Part shown: positions 34,485 through 43,708 of the stretch, one piece after another
How positions within the stretch are numbered: the first letter of the stretch is position 1
Layout: each line of letters starts with the position of its first letter
Assembly: GCA_030606215.1 (NCBI GenBank)
Contig: JAUWGW010000002.1
Span: 1-64,000, forward strand
DNA length: 64,000 nt
Direction: 5' to 3'
From: a bacterium
GTDB taxonomy: Bacteria; NPL-UPA2; JAUVJM01
Made by a program: the position numbers and the translations under genes
The notes under the pieces: model-generated
The model's input: only the letters and a program-made list of their open reading frames with translations
Databases searched by the model: none
Told to the model about the DNA's origin: nothing

Positions 34485-35138
34485 GTGGCTAGGACGGCTC
34501 CTTTCGATAATTACTATGAACTCTATGAGAAATGGTTTGAAGACAATAGATTTGTCTATCTGTCTGAACTCAAAGCAGTAAAACATTCCATTCCATCTGA
34601 TAAAAAAGGAATTGAGATCGGCTCAGGCAGTGGAAGGTTTGCTCTCCCCTTAGGGATAAAAATCGGGATTGAGCCCTCTTTGAAGATGCAGGAGCTGGCG
34701 GTATCCAGAGGGATGAAGGTAATAAGTGGTGTGGCAGAAAATCTATCTATTATGAATGAGACTTTTGATTTTGCTTTAATGGTAACTACGATCTGTTTTT
34801 TAGATGATATAGGGAAATCTTTCCAGGAAGTGCATAGAATACTAAAACCAGGCGGTTTTTTCATCATTGGATTTGTGGATAAGGACAGTCTTTTAGGGAA
34901 AGTATATTCAAAGAAAAAATCAAAAAGTAAATTTTATACAGAAGCAACATTTTACTCCACTTTAGAAGTAATTAACTGGCTAAAAAAGACAAACTTTTCT
35001 GGAATAGAAGTTGTTCAGACAATTTTTGGAAATTCTCTTGAAGATACCAGTTCTGTTCAGGATTGGAAATATGGATTTGGTGAGGGCAGTTTTGTGGTGA
35101 TAAAAGCTGCTCCGAAAGAGTCATCCCCTATCTGCTAG
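34485..35138 (+). CDS. class I SAM-dependent methyltransferase (parent of local fragments)
   Basis: This 217-residue methyltransferase has GIEIGSGSGRFALPLGIKIGIEPS as motif I and acid loop, LSIMNETFDFALMVTTICFLDD and FQEVHRILKPGGFFIIGFVDKDSLLG. The substrate is unknown. Two degraded copies of it are at 29410 and 32078. Its last residues (ESSPIC) differ from the ELS end of copy B, because here the sequence runs into another broken methyltransferase at 35132, so the C-terminus may have been altered by a rearrangement. Confidence 0.82.
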   Translation: MARTAPFDNYYELYEKWFEDNRFVYLSELKAVKHSIPSDKKGIEIGSGSGRFALPLGIKIGIEPSLKMQELAVSRGMKVISGVAENLSIMNETFDFALMVTTICFLDDIGKSFQEVHRILKPGGFFIIGFVDKDSLLGKVYSKKKSKSKFYTEATFYSTLEVINWLKKTNFSGIEVVQTIFGNSLEDTSSVQDWKYGFGEGSFVVIKAAPKESSPIC

Positions 35139-35203
35139 ATTTTGGTTGCGGGGCGGGGAACTACGCAATACCTGCTGCGAAAATTGTCGGAGAGAAAGGT
35201 TAG
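35132..35203 (+). pseudogene. fragment of another methyltransferase (motif I only)
   Basis: Frame LLDFGCGAGNYAIPAAKIVG followed by a stop is a clear SAM-binding motif I with no start and no continuation. It is fused to the end of the upstream methyltransferase and overlaps the apparent 5' end of the ABC ATPase frame. It is a third methyltransferase-type relic in this region. Confidence 0.65.
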
Positions 35204-36206
35204 AAAGGTTTGGGAAAAAATAGGAGCCAAAAAAATTAACAAAGTTATTGAGGTCAGCAGACTAACAAAGAGATTTGGTAATATTAGTGCTGTCAATCAG
35301 ATTACTTTCAATGTTATCAGAGGTGAAATATTTGGCTTTCTTGGACCAAATGGGGCAGGTAAGACGACAACCCAAAGGATTTTGACCGGCATAATTGAGG
35401 CAAGTTCTGGTTCTGCCTCGATAATGGGGTTTGATATTAAAACGCAAGCTCTTTATGCCAAAGAACAGATTGGGGTTGTTCCAGAAATGACCAATGTCTA
35501 TGTTGATTTAAGCGCCTGGGATAACTTAATGCTGATTGGGAGTTTATACGGAGTTTCCAAGAGAATTAGGACCACAAGGGCAACAGAGCTGCTTAATCTA
35601 TTTAATCTTTATGAAAGAAAGAATGAAAAAACAAGAGTATTCTCTAAAGGAATGAAACAGAAATTGCTTTTATGTATGGCGTTAGTACATGATCCTAAAA
35701 TTCTTTTTCTTGATGAGCCAACAACTGGTTTAGATGTACAGAGCAGTCGATTGATCAGGGAAAAGATTCTTGAATTTAATAGGCGGGGCGTGAGTGTATT
35801 TTTAACCACCCATAATATTGCTGAGGCAGACCAGCTCTGCAATCGCATTGCCATTATTGACCATGGGAAAATTGCAATCATTGACAAGCCCGAAAGTCTG
35901 AAAAGAGCATTTCAGTCTGTGCAAGCAATTGAAGTGTCGTTCAGTGAACTTATTAAAGACGAGAATGAGCTGAGAGAAATAAAGGGTGTAAATAAAGCTC
36001 AAAAGGCTGGCGATAAGTTTAGAATTTATACTGATAACCCTGGTGAACTGATAGCTCACCTTATAAATTTTTCCCGGCAGCAAGGTTTAAGGATCCTGAG
36101 TCTTAATACCTTAGGTCCGGATTTAGAAGAAGTTTTCGTGAAAATTACTGAAGAACATAGAGGCTGGAATCATGGGAAAGAAAAATCCAATATTGAGTCA
36201 ATTTAA
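35142..36206 (+). CDS. ABC-2 type exporter ATP-binding protein, start uncertain
   Basis: The ABC domain begins at IEVSRLTKRFGNISAVNQITF with Walker A GPNGAGKTT, Q-loop, signature VFSKGMKQKLLL and Walker B KILFLDEPTTGLD, then a C-terminal DUF4162-like tail. Upstream of it the frame runs without ATG, GTG or ribosome site into the methyltransferase relic; only TTG 35142 and TTG 35184 exist. The native start was probably lost in the rearrangement, so expression is doubtful. It overlaps the permease gene by 35 bp. Confidence 0.8.
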   Translation: MVAGRGTTQYLLRKLSERKVRKVWEKIGAKKINKVIEVSRLTKRFGNISAVNQITFNVIRGEIFGFLGPNGAGKTTTQRILTGIIEASSGSASIMGFDIKTQALYAKEQIGVVPEMTNVYVDLSAWDNLMLIGSLYGVSKRIRTTRATELLNLFNLYERKNEKTRVFSKGMKQKLLLCMALVHDPKILFLDEPTTGLDVQSSRLIREKILEFNRRGVSVFLTTHNIAEADQLCNRIAIIDHGKIAIIDKPESLKRAFQSVQAIEVSFSELIKDENELREIKGVNKAQKAGDKFRIYTDNPGELIAHLINFSRQQGLRILSLNTLGPDLEEVFVKITEEHRGWNHGKEKSNIESI

Positions 36207-36930
36207 GAGTGCCTGTGCAATATGCAGAAAGGATATGTTTATCTATTACTTAAAGGCACCTGTTTTAATCTACGGCCTTCTTTTCCCTTTTTTCCTTTTT
36301 CTTGCCTTTGCGATAGGCAGGGATATTTCTTTTGAGTCCTTATTACCAACAGTATTGGGTTTGTCTATCTTTTTCACCTCATCGTCTGTCGGCCCGATAA
36401 TTGCTCCGTGGGAGACAAGAATGCGCACTTTAGAGAAGTTGATAAGCTGTCCCATTTCTTTAGAGTTTATCCTTCTGGGAGATATATTAGCAGGATTTCT
36501 TTATGGAATGGCAGTCACCTTAATTCTTCTAATATTCTTTATTCCTTTTTCTGTTTTTGTTATGGAAAACTTATTTATTTTAATTTTGGGGATAATATTG
36601 TCTAACTTTTGTTTTTCCTGTCTGGGAATTTTATTATCCAGCCCTGCAACAGATAATCCCTCTAACATTATGATGCTTTCTTATTTAGTAAAGTTCCCCC
36701 TTATTTTTATAAGCGGAGTATTTTTGCCCATCAACAAATTACCTCCCTTAGGAAGATTAATCGCTAAATTTTCTCCTTTAACCTATACAGTTGACCTTTT
36801 AAGATACAGTTCCGGCAAAGACCATATTTACCCAGCTGCCTTTTGCCTAATTGTTCTTTTCATATCTATAGCAGTTTTTTTATGTATAGGAATATTTTTG
36901 CACAGAAGAAATTTACCTAAAAGATTTTAA
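36172..36930 (+). CDS. ABC-2 type transporter permease
   Basis: This 252-residue protein has six hydrophobic segments in the ABC-2 pattern (PVLIYGLLFPFFLFLAFAIG; a central FPLIFISGVFLPINKLPPLG before the last segments). It pairs with the ATPase for export of an unknown substrate such as a drug or lipid-linked compound. The 3' side to 37000 holds no gene. Confidence 0.85.
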   Translation: MGKKNPILSQFKSACAICRKDMFIYYLKAPVLIYGLLFPFFLFLAFAIGRDISFESLLPTVLGLSIFFTSSSVGPIIAPWETRMRTLEKLISCPISLEFILLGDILAGFLYGMAVTLILLIFFIPFSVFVMENLFILILGIILSNFCFSCLGILLSSPATDNPSNIMMLSYLVKFPLIFISGVFLPINKLPPLGRLIAKFSPLTYTVDLLRYSSGKDHIYPAAFCLIVLFISIAVFLCIGIFLHRRNLPKRF

Positions 36931-37000
36931 AGCTATAAGAATTTTTGTCCCAAAAATTATTGTTGCTCTTGAGGGAATCTACTGATAATATTTACGGCAA

Positions 37001-38584
37001 ATGGCTAAGATATTTTTTCCACAGTATAAGAAGGGAAGAGAAGGGATTGAAACTTTTGAGGGCACCATTTTAGAGCACGCTCAGAAGTTAGGTGTAGAGA
37101 TAGCCTCGGAGTGCGGGGGGCTTGGTAAGTGCGGCCGATGCATAGTCAGAATTGATAGAGGGACTCAGTACCTTAATCGGAAAACGGAGCTGGAGAAGAA
37201 GTTCCCCCTGGGAGGTGAGGAGAGACTTGCCTGCCAGGCGAGGATTATCGAACCGGAGGCGGATATCCATGTCTTTATCAAGGCATTTGGCAAATATTCT
37301 ATCCTTTCAGAGAGCATGCAGACCAGAGTTGAGGTGGAGCCCTCTGTTTATAAGAAGGGTAACCGCGTTCTGCATCGTTCAGGTGAAGACATGGGGAAGT
37401 ATGAGGGGAAGATCCTAGGACTGGCAATAGATGTGGGAACAACCACACTGGTAATGCAGGTGGTTAATCTTGAGGATGGTAGAACTATTGGCACTCTGTC
37501 TTGCATGAATCCCCAGATTTCCTATGGTAATGATGTCATTTCAAGGATAGGGCATACCATGGCTCACAGGGGGGGACTGGAAGAATTGAGAAGGGTAGTT
37601 GTCGAAGCTGTAAATAGTAGTCTGGAAGAGATGGAAAGGGAGAAAGGTGAACTCAGGAAATTTATTTACGATGCGGTTGCGGTTGGCAACAGCACCATGC
37701 GTAATATCTTCTTCAATCAAAATGTCAGTTCACTGGGTGTGATTCCTTTTGAACCAGCGAACTGCAAGTCCATAAGCAAGAAAGCGCGTGATGTTGGGCT
37801 GGCAATTAATCCAGTAGGGAATGTATATGGCCCTCCTTTGATAGGGGGACACGCAGGCGCTGATGCTCTTGCCGACATTCTTGCCAGTGGTATGCACAGG
37901 GATAATGGTATAGTAATGGTTATAGATATCGGGACAAATGGTGAGGTGGCTGTTGGCAATAAGGACAGAATAATGACTGCCTCGTGTGCCGCTGGAGGTG
38001 CTTATGAGGGAGCTACTATTAAGTGTGGAGTGGGAGCAATAGAGGGAGCTATAAAGAATGTCTGGATAACCGAGGGCAAGGTAGATTACGAGACAATAGG
38101 TGGTAAGCGGGCTGTGGGAGTCTGCGGCTCCGGCTTGATTGACCTTTTGGCGGAACTTCTCAGAAGCGGCATTATGACTAAGAAAGCAAGAATAGAAAGT
38201 GAGTTCCTTATCAATGAAAGGATAAGTATTACCCAGCAGGACATTTATCAACTCATAACTGCCAAAGCTGGTCTGAGGTTAGATCAGGATCTCCTGATGG
38301 ATTACTATGGCGTGGGGCTTGAGGAAATTGAAAAGATATATCTTGCGGGTGGTTTCGGGAATTTCATAAATGCAGAGAGCGCCATCAGCATAGGTTTACT
38401 TCCCGGTGCAGGGGAAAAAGTAGTGAAGATTGGCAATGGTGCTCTGGCCGGGGCAAGAGAGATGATTCTTTCCCGAAAGATGAGAATGGAGGCGGAGGAT
38501 GTTATTGACAAAATAGAACATGTCAAGCCAAATGAAAGGGAGCCAGATTTTGCTTATATGGTAGCTGAGAAGATGTATTTTTAA
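37001..38584 (+). CDS. second RACo-type corrinoid protein activase
   Basis: This 527-residue protein has the same plan as the protein at 30225: an N-terminal 2Fe-2S domain (ECGGLGKCGRC near residue 37, LACQ near 76), then an ASKHA ATPase core (LAIDVGTTTLVMQVVNL; AVAVGNSTMRNIFF; MVIDIGTNGEVAVG; IYLAGGFGNFINA). It is shorter by about 85 residues in the linker. It is followed after 10 bp by metF, tying it to methyl-H4folate metabolism. No clear ribosome site precedes ATG 37001. Confidence 0.9.
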   Translation: MAKIFFPQYKKGREGIETFEGTILEHAQKLGVEIASECGGLGKCGRCIVRIDRGTQYLNRKTELEKKFPLGGEERLACQARIIEPEADIHVFIKAFGKYSILSESMQTRVEVEPSVYKKGNRVLHRSGEDMGKYEGKILGLAIDVGTTTLVMQVVNLEDGRTIGTLSCMNPQISYGNDVISRIGHTMAHRGGLEELRRVVVEAVNSSLEEMEREKGELRKFIYDAVAVGNSTMRNIFFNQNVSSLGVIPFEPANCKSISKKARDVGLAINPVGNVYGPPLIGGHAGADALADILASGMHRDNGIVMVIDIGTNGEVAVGNKDRIMTASCAAGGAYEGATIKCGVGAIEGAIKNVWITEGKVDYETIGGKRAVGVCGSGLIDLLAELLRSGIMTKKARIESEFLINERISITQQDIYQLITAKAGLRLDQDLLMDYYGVGLEEIEKIYLAGGFGNFINAESAISIGLLPGAGEKVVKIGNGALAGAREMILSRKMRMEAEDVIDKIEHVKPNEREPDFAYMVAEKMYF

Positions 38585-38594
38585 AGGGGGTAAG

Positions 38595-39470
38595 ATGACT
38601 CGTTTGAAAGAAGCGCTTGAAAGCAAAAAATTTGTTGTGACGGGCGAGATTGGGCCGCCAAAGGGAGTTAATGTAGAGAGTTGTCTTGAGGAAGCTGAGA
38701 AATATTTAAAAGGGAAAGTTGCTGCCGTTAATGTAACCGATATTCAAAGTGCTGTTATGAGGGTTGGGTCACTTGCAATATCTAAAAAACTGCTTGAAAT
38801 GGATATTGAGCCTGTGTTTCAGATGACCTGCCGTGACAGAAATAGACTTGCGCTGGAGTCAGATTTATTGAGTGCATATGTTCTTGGCATAAGAAATGTT
38901 CTTGCATTGACAGGAGACTATGTTACGCTCGGTGACCATCCTCAATCAAAACCTGTGTTTGACCTTGACTCCGTATCTCTCCTCAAGGCGATGAAGGATC
39001 TGGAATCCGGGAAAGATTTGGCAGGAAACGAACTTGATGGTGCCCCTTCCTTTTTCAAGGGTGCTGTCGTAACTCCATGTGCAGACCCACTTGAACCGCA
39101 GGTTATGAAAATGGAGAAGAAGATTTTTGCAGGGGCTGAGTTTTTCCAGACTCAGGCAGTGTATGATATAGGGCTGTTTGAGAAATTCATAAAAGAAGTT
39201 TCTCATTTGAAAGTCCCAATCCTTGCAGGGATTGTTCTTCTAAAATCGGCCGGGATGGCAAAATTTATGAACGAGAATGTATCTGGAGTCTTTGTGCCTG
39301 ATGAATTAATAAAAGAGATGTCTGTCCCGAAAGAAGATAGAAGGAAGAAATCTGTTGAGATAGCCGCAAGACTAATTAAGCAGATGAAAGATATGTGTCA
39401 GGGAGTTCATCTAATGCCGCTTGGATGGGATAAGGAAGTGCCCAATGTTATAGAATCTGCTGGATTGTAG
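38595..39470 (+). CDS. metF: methylenetetrahydrofolate reductase
   Basis: This 291-residue TIM-barrel protein has VVTGEIGPPKGVNVE near residue 14, FQMTCRDRNRLALESDLLSA, NVLALTGDY and AEFFQTQAVYD, as in MetF. It makes 5-methyl-H4folate, the substrate for the AcsE-like enzyme at 13012. AAAGGGGG precedes ATG. In acetogens metF is often next to metV; no metV is recognised beside it. Confidence 0.88.
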   Translation: MTRLKEALESKKFVVTGEIGPPKGVNVESCLEEAEKYLKGKVAAVNVTDIQSAVMRVGSLAISKKLLEMDIEPVFQMTCRDRNRLALESDLLSAYVLGIRNVLALTGDYVTLGDHPQSKPVFDLDSVSLLKAMKDLESGKDLAGNELDGAPSFFKGAVVTPCADPLEPQVMKMEKKIFAGAEFFQTQAVYDIGLFEKFIKEVSHLKVPILAGIVLLKSAGMAKFMNENVSGVFVPDELIKEMSVPKEDRRKKSVEIAARLIKQMKDMCQGVHLMPLGWDKEVPNVIESAGL

Positions 39471-39502
39471 GATATTCTTACAAAACTTAAGGAGCTAATA
39501 AA

Positions 39503-40345
39503 ATGACGGGTTTTATGCCTCCAGAAAAAGTTGCAGAAAGTATTGTAGAAATTGGCAAGAAGAAATTAGAGCTCAGCATATTGCCAATGGTGATGCTTGG
39601 TATGCTTGCTGGCGTATACATTGGTTTCGGTGCTGAATTATGCACAATGGTTACACACGACCTTTCAAAGTATCTTGGGGTGGGCTTTACAAAGTTTATA
39701 GGTGGAAGTGTATTTAGCGTTGGTCTAATGCTTGTTGTTATTGCCGGGGCTGAGCTCTTCACTGGGAACTGTTTGATTTTAACTGGAGTTCTCACTCGGA
39801 ATGTCCCAATAAAGGGCATGCTCAGAAACTGGTTCTTTGTCTATTTTGCGAATTTCGTAGGAGCGATATTACTGGTTATCATCATGTATTGGAGCGGGCT
39901 ATGGAAAGTTGGGAATTTGGGAGTTGGGGCTGGGGCGCTCAAAACTGCTGTAGGGAAAGTAAATCTTTCCTTTCTGGAAACTTTCTGTAGAGGGATTGGG
40001 TGTAACTGGTTGGTTTGCCTGGCGGTTTGGATGGCTGTTGCTGGAAAAGACTCAGTGAGTAAGATTTTTGGGATTTACTTTCCAATTATGGCTTTTGTTG
40101 CCAGCGGGTTTGAACACAGTATAGCAAATATGTATTTCATTCCAATGGGGTTATTTCTCAAAGGAAATACTGCTGTAGTTAATTCAGCAGGGTTGACTGA
40201 AGTAATCAATACGCTAACCTGGTCAAAGTTCGTCTTTGGAAATCTCCTTCCTGTTACCCTGGGCAATATTGTTGGGGGAGCATTATTTGTTGGCGGAGCT
40301 TATTACATTGCGTATCTGCGAAAGGGTATGCAGCGAATTACTTGA
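39503..40345 (+). CDS. focA: formate/nitrite transporter family channel
   Basis: This 280-residue protein has six hydrophobic segments and FNT landmarks: IGFGAELCTMVTHDL near residue 33, AGAELFTGNCLIL near 80, GIGCNWLVCLAVWMA near 160 and FEHSIANMYFIPMGLF near 200. It exchanges formate (or nitrite) across the inner membrane. Its place after metF supports formate as a C1 carrier. Confidence 0.88.
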   Translation: MTGFMPPEKVAESIVEIGKKKLELSILPMVMLGMLAGVYIGFGAELCTMVTHDLSKYLGVGFTKFIGGSVFSVGLMLVVIAGAELFTGNCLILTGVLTRNVPIKGMLRNWFFVYFANFVGAILLVIIMYWSGLWKVGNLGVGAGALKTAVGKVNLSFLETFCRGIGCNWLVCLAVWMAVAGKDSVSKIFGIYFPIMAFVASGFEHSIANMYFIPMGLFLKGNTAVVNSAGLTEVINTLTWSKFVFGNLLPVTLGNIVGGALFVGGAYYIAYLRKGMQRIT

Positions 40346-40393
40346 GGTCATACGTGGAGTAGTAGTAAAATATCATTGGTAAGAAAAATTCAC

Positions 40394-40468
40394 TGGGGAA
40401 TGGTGTAACTGGTAACACGCATGATTCTGGATCATGTAACCCAGGTTCGAATCCTGGTTCCCCAGCCA
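40394..40468 (+). tRNA. tRNA-Gln (anticodon CTG)
   Basis: Acceptor stem TGGGGAA (40394-40400) pairs with TTCCCCA (40458-40464). The anticodon arm CATGA-TTCTGGA-TCATG gives anticodon CTG. The T arm is CCAGG-TTCGAAT-CCTGG. The discriminator G and an encoded CCA (40466-40468) close the 75-nt gene. Confidence 0.93.
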
Positions 40469-40516
40469 ATTTATACAATTAGTCTCTTTTGCGAGGATGA
40501 TACTGGACGGTATATT

Positions 40517-41581
40517 ATGTTTAAGCCAAACTTCACAATTACAAACAAAGTAGTTCGCTATCTCTCAGAGATAGCGGAAGCACGAGCAATTATCTTTAAT
40601 GCCCCGCTTATACCAAAGTGGGAGATAGATTTGAGGCGCCAGGCTTTAATCAACAGCACACACGCTTCTACGAGCATAGAGGGTAACAGGTTATCACTTG
40701 AGCAAGTGAGTGATTTAATAGTAGGGCGGGAGATAACCGCTACACAAAAGGATAAAAAAGAAGTCATAAACTATTTTGAAGCATTGAGATATTTAGATAC
40801 TTTAGCAAAGGAGAAAAGGATTGCAAGCGATGGCATTTTGAAACTGCACAAGATTATAACCAGAGGTGTGTTAGATGACCTGAAAAACAGCGGGCATTAT
40901 CGCACTCCAGTGGATGAGAAGAATAGGGGCAGGGTAGTTGTGGTAGAGAGAATAGGGATGGCAAGACGCATTACTTTTATGCCGCCAGAAGCTAAAAAAG
41001 TGCCTGGGGAGATGCGTGGGTTTATAGCGTGGTTAAACAGCAAGGAGGCAGAAGATTTTGACCCTGTATTAGAGGCAGGGATTACACACTATGAGTTTGT
41101 GAGAATACATCCATTTGTAGATGGCAATGGTAGAACAGCCAGAGCACTGGCAAGCCTGATTTTGCTAAGACGAGGCTTTGATACAAAGAGGTTTTTTGCG
41201 TTAGATGATTTCTATAACTCTGACAGACCCCGCTATTACGGGGTGTTGAAAGGCGTTGACCAGAAGACGTTGGATTTGACAGTGTGGCTTGAGTATTTCT
41301 GTGAGGGTGTTGCAGTAAGTATTAAAGCAGTCAAAGATAAAGTCTTAAAGTTGACAGGTGGTAAGGAGAAAGGGAAGAAAGCCAAGCAAGTAGCATTAGG
41401 TTATAAACAAATCAGGGTGGTAGAGTTTTTACAAAAAGAAGGGGAAATAACCAACAGGCAGATTAGAGACCTGTTGAAGGTCAGCAACAAGACAGCTTAC
41501 AAGTTGTCGCAGGCTTTAGTTGAAAATGGAGTGATAAAGAAAGCGGGAAAGGGCAGAAGCGCCCATTATGTCTTAGGGTAA
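40517..41581 (+). CDS. Fic family protein with winged-helix C-terminus
   Basis: This 354-residue protein has the N-terminal inhibitory motif TSIEGN near residue 52, the Fic core HPFVDGNGRTAR near 200 and a C-terminal HTH (EITNRQIRDLLKVSNKTAYKL). Such proteins add AMP to targets and are kept in check by the inhibitory helix. It starts 48 bp after the tRNA-Gln gene; the frame extends upstream through the tRNA, so ATG 40517 is taken as start. It may be the first gene of an island inserted beside the tRNA. Confidence 0.9.
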   Translation: MFKPNFTITNKVVRYLSEIAEARAIIFNAPLIPKWEIDLRRQALINSTHASTSIEGNRLSLEQVSDLIVGREITATQKDKKEVINYFEALRYLDTLAKEKRIASDGILKLHKIITRGVLDDLKNSGHYRTPVDEKNRGRVVVVERIGMARRITFMPPEAKKVPGEMRGFIAWLNSKEAEDFDPVLEAGITHYEFVRIHPFVDGNGRTARALASLILLRRGFDTKRFFALDDFYNSDRPRYYGVLKGVDQKTLDLTVWLEYFCEGVAVSIKAVKDKVLKLTGGKEKGKKAKQVALGYKQIRVVEFLQKEGEITNRQIRDLLKVSNKTAYKLSQALVENGVIKKAGKGRSAHYVLG

Positions 41582-41654
41582 TGATTAGATACGGTTTAGG
41601 GTAATGATTAGGGCTAAATAATGCTTGGACAAAGAAGAAATAGAGGTAACGATT

Positions 41655-41798
41655 ATGCCAAAACAAATACAATTACAACAAATTGAAAAGGTATGCCGAT
41701 GCTTCAATGGCTTGGCAAGAAGCCTTTGGGCAAGGTTAAATACCATTTACAATTATCTTTCATTTAGAAGGTGGGAGGAGCAGTATGGGCAACCATAA
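41655..41798 (+). CDS. small hypothetical ORF, 47 aa
   Basis: From ATG 41655, preceded by AGAGGTAA, the frame gives MPKQIQLQQIEKVCRCFNGL... and stops 14 bp inside the next gene. I do not recognise it; it may be a relic. Confidence 0.25.
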   Translation: MPKQIQLQQIEKVCRCFNGLARSLWARLNTIYNYLSFRRWEEQYGQP

Positions 41799-42399
41799 GA
41801 AATCAAAAGGGGAAATTTTAGATTCTATTTTTAAGGACTCCGAAGTCAAATATGGATTAACGGTCTTTTCTAAAAGAGAGATGGATGCTCTGACACTCCG
41901 AGAAGAGAAAGATAACAGGTATTATGTTAGTTGTCCCATATCAGAAAAGAAGAGACTTGCCAAGCCTGAGGAAACTATCCGGCAGTTAGTTCTAAATAAG
42001 TTGATAAACGAGCTTAACCACCCCAGAGAAAGGATAGATATTGAAGTCCCGATAAAAATGGGGTCAGCATATGCTTCAAAAGCAGCGGACATTGTAGTCT
42101 ATAAGGAAGATTCTAAAGAGATTCCCCACATCATCATTGAGGTTAAAAAGCCTAACCGAAAGGATGGGCTGGAACAACTTCATTCTTATATGAATGCTAC
42201 AGGCGTCTATTATGGCGGCTGGATAAACGGAAATGAGCAAGTATATCAGTTGAGGGTAGAACCTAATATCTTTGAAACTATATCAAGGCTTCCCGCTGTC
42301 AATGAAGATATTGATGATATTAGAGAGCCAATAAAGAAAAAAGACCTAAAGCCCATCCATGACTTAAAAGGCAAGAATATTAGCAATAGTGGGGCTTGA
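41785..42399 (+). pseudogene. truncated type I-like R/M protein: N-terminal nuclease (HSDR_N) domain
   Basis: This 204-residue frame holds a HSDR_N-type restriction endonuclease fold: AADIVVYKED then HIIIEVKKPNRKDGLEQLHSY (PD-(D/E)xK core, about residues 108-135). In full-length relatives the domain is followed by an N6-methyltransferase of several hundred residues. Here the frame stops after KNISNSGA, and the methylase C-terminus continues in another frame at 42390. The catalytic methylase core is deleted. GGGAGGAG precedes the ATG. Confidence 0.75.
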
Positions 42400-42595
42400 T
42401 GTAAATACCTTCAAGCCTTTTACAGGCACAAAGACCTCTGTTTTATTCTTGCAGAAGTGGCAAAATGAAGATTCCATCCTGGAAGATTACCCTATCTTTA
42501 TGGCGACTTCTGAGAAGTCAGGTAAGAATAACAGTGGAGATTATGTCTTCAAAAAAGACAGAGGTTGCTCTCTCACGAACTGTCTTAGGTCTTAG
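42390..42595 (+). pseudogene. C-terminal scrap of the N6-adenine methyltransferase
   Basis: The frame GLDVNTFKPFTGTKTSVLFLQKW...DYPIFMATSEKSGKNNSGDYV is the conserved C-terminal region of HsdM-like methylases. The DPACGTG and NPPF motifs that should come before it are missing, and the frame ends early. It overlaps the broken HSDR_N frame on one side and the HsdS fragment on the other. Confidence 0.75.
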
Positions 42596-43553
42596 AAATA
42601 TAAGAATAGACCCTTATTATTTAATCGCTTTTCTCAGGTCAAAATATGGTTTTTATCAATTGATGAGAGAAAGAGAGCAAATAATTCAATTTCAACTTAC
42701 TTTAGATAGAGTGAAGAAAATAAAAGTCCTCATTCCTGAAAGCAAAAAACTTATTCAAGATATTTCAAAAACTATAAAAGAACATTTTATCTCCTTCCGC
42801 CTTTCTATAAAGAAATATACTCAGTCTGAGCAGATGCTTTTGGAAGAGTTAGAGATAAATGATTTAGATTTAAGCCACGAACTTTTTTATACCGTCAATC
42901 TTAAGGATGCCAAACAGTCTCATCGGATTGATGCTGAATATTATCAGCCGAAGTATGAGAAGCTGATTACACATATAAAGAAGAATACCCCAGCAAAACT
43001 TTTGGGGGAATTGGTAACGATAAGTAAAGGTGTTGAACCTGGGAGTGAAGCATATCGGGATAGTGGTATCCCTTTTGTGCGGATAGGCAATTTAACAAGG
43101 CATGAAATAAATGACAATAATCAGCAATGTTTATCAGAAAACCTTTATAGTGAGTTTAAGACTTCATGCCAACCCAACGTTGGAGAGATACTGCTTTCAA
43201 AGGATGCTACTCTTGGTATTGCTCTTGTGGTTAGGGAAAATCGGAAAATGATTATATCCGGAGGAATTTTGAGGCTAAAAACTATTGATACAATCAACAA
43301 TGAATATTTAGCATTGGTGCTCAATTCCCTTGTGGTGCAATCTCAGATTCAAAGAGATGCTGGAGGCTCAATAATAAATCACTGGAGACCTGACCAGATA
43401 AGGAACACCGTGATTCCTATTTTGTCAAAAGCAGGACAGGAGAAGATAGCTAATCTCCTCATCCAGTCTCACCAAGCCCGAAAGCGAGCTAAGAAACTTT
43501 TGGAAGAGGCTAAAAGAAAAGTTGAAGATTTAATTGAAGAAAAGACAGAATGA
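42543..43553 (+). pseudogene. truncated HsdS-type specificity protein
   Basis: The frame begins inside a first target-recognition domain (RNIRIDPYYLIAFLRSKYGFYQL...) whose N-terminal part is lost. A full second domain follows (KLLGELVTISKGVEPG ... GILRLKTIDTINNEYLALVLNS) with a C-terminal helix (ARKRAKKLLEEAKRKVEDLIEEKTE). Without the methylase core it cannot form a type I enzyme. The start is arbitrary; in-frame ATGs occur at 42465 and 42543. Confidence 0.7.
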
Positions 43554-43708
43554 AGGCTGTTTCATATACCAGACTATCAAGTAGAGGATTGACAGGTTTT
43601 TCTCAGGCATAAATATTGAGAGTTTATGATTAGACGTAACCTATCAGAAAAGAGAGTGTGGAGTGTTAAAGCCATAGGAAAATTTGGTAAATAAAACAGG
43701 GCACAAAT

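Noticed and set aside
36931-37000. Terminator after the ABC permease gene
   Set aside because: CAAAAATT-like bases are present near 36940-36960, but no stem of useful length could be drawn.
37730-38251. Minus-strand frame of 173 codons
   Set aside because: It is a shadow of the second RACo gene, without a ribosome site or motif.
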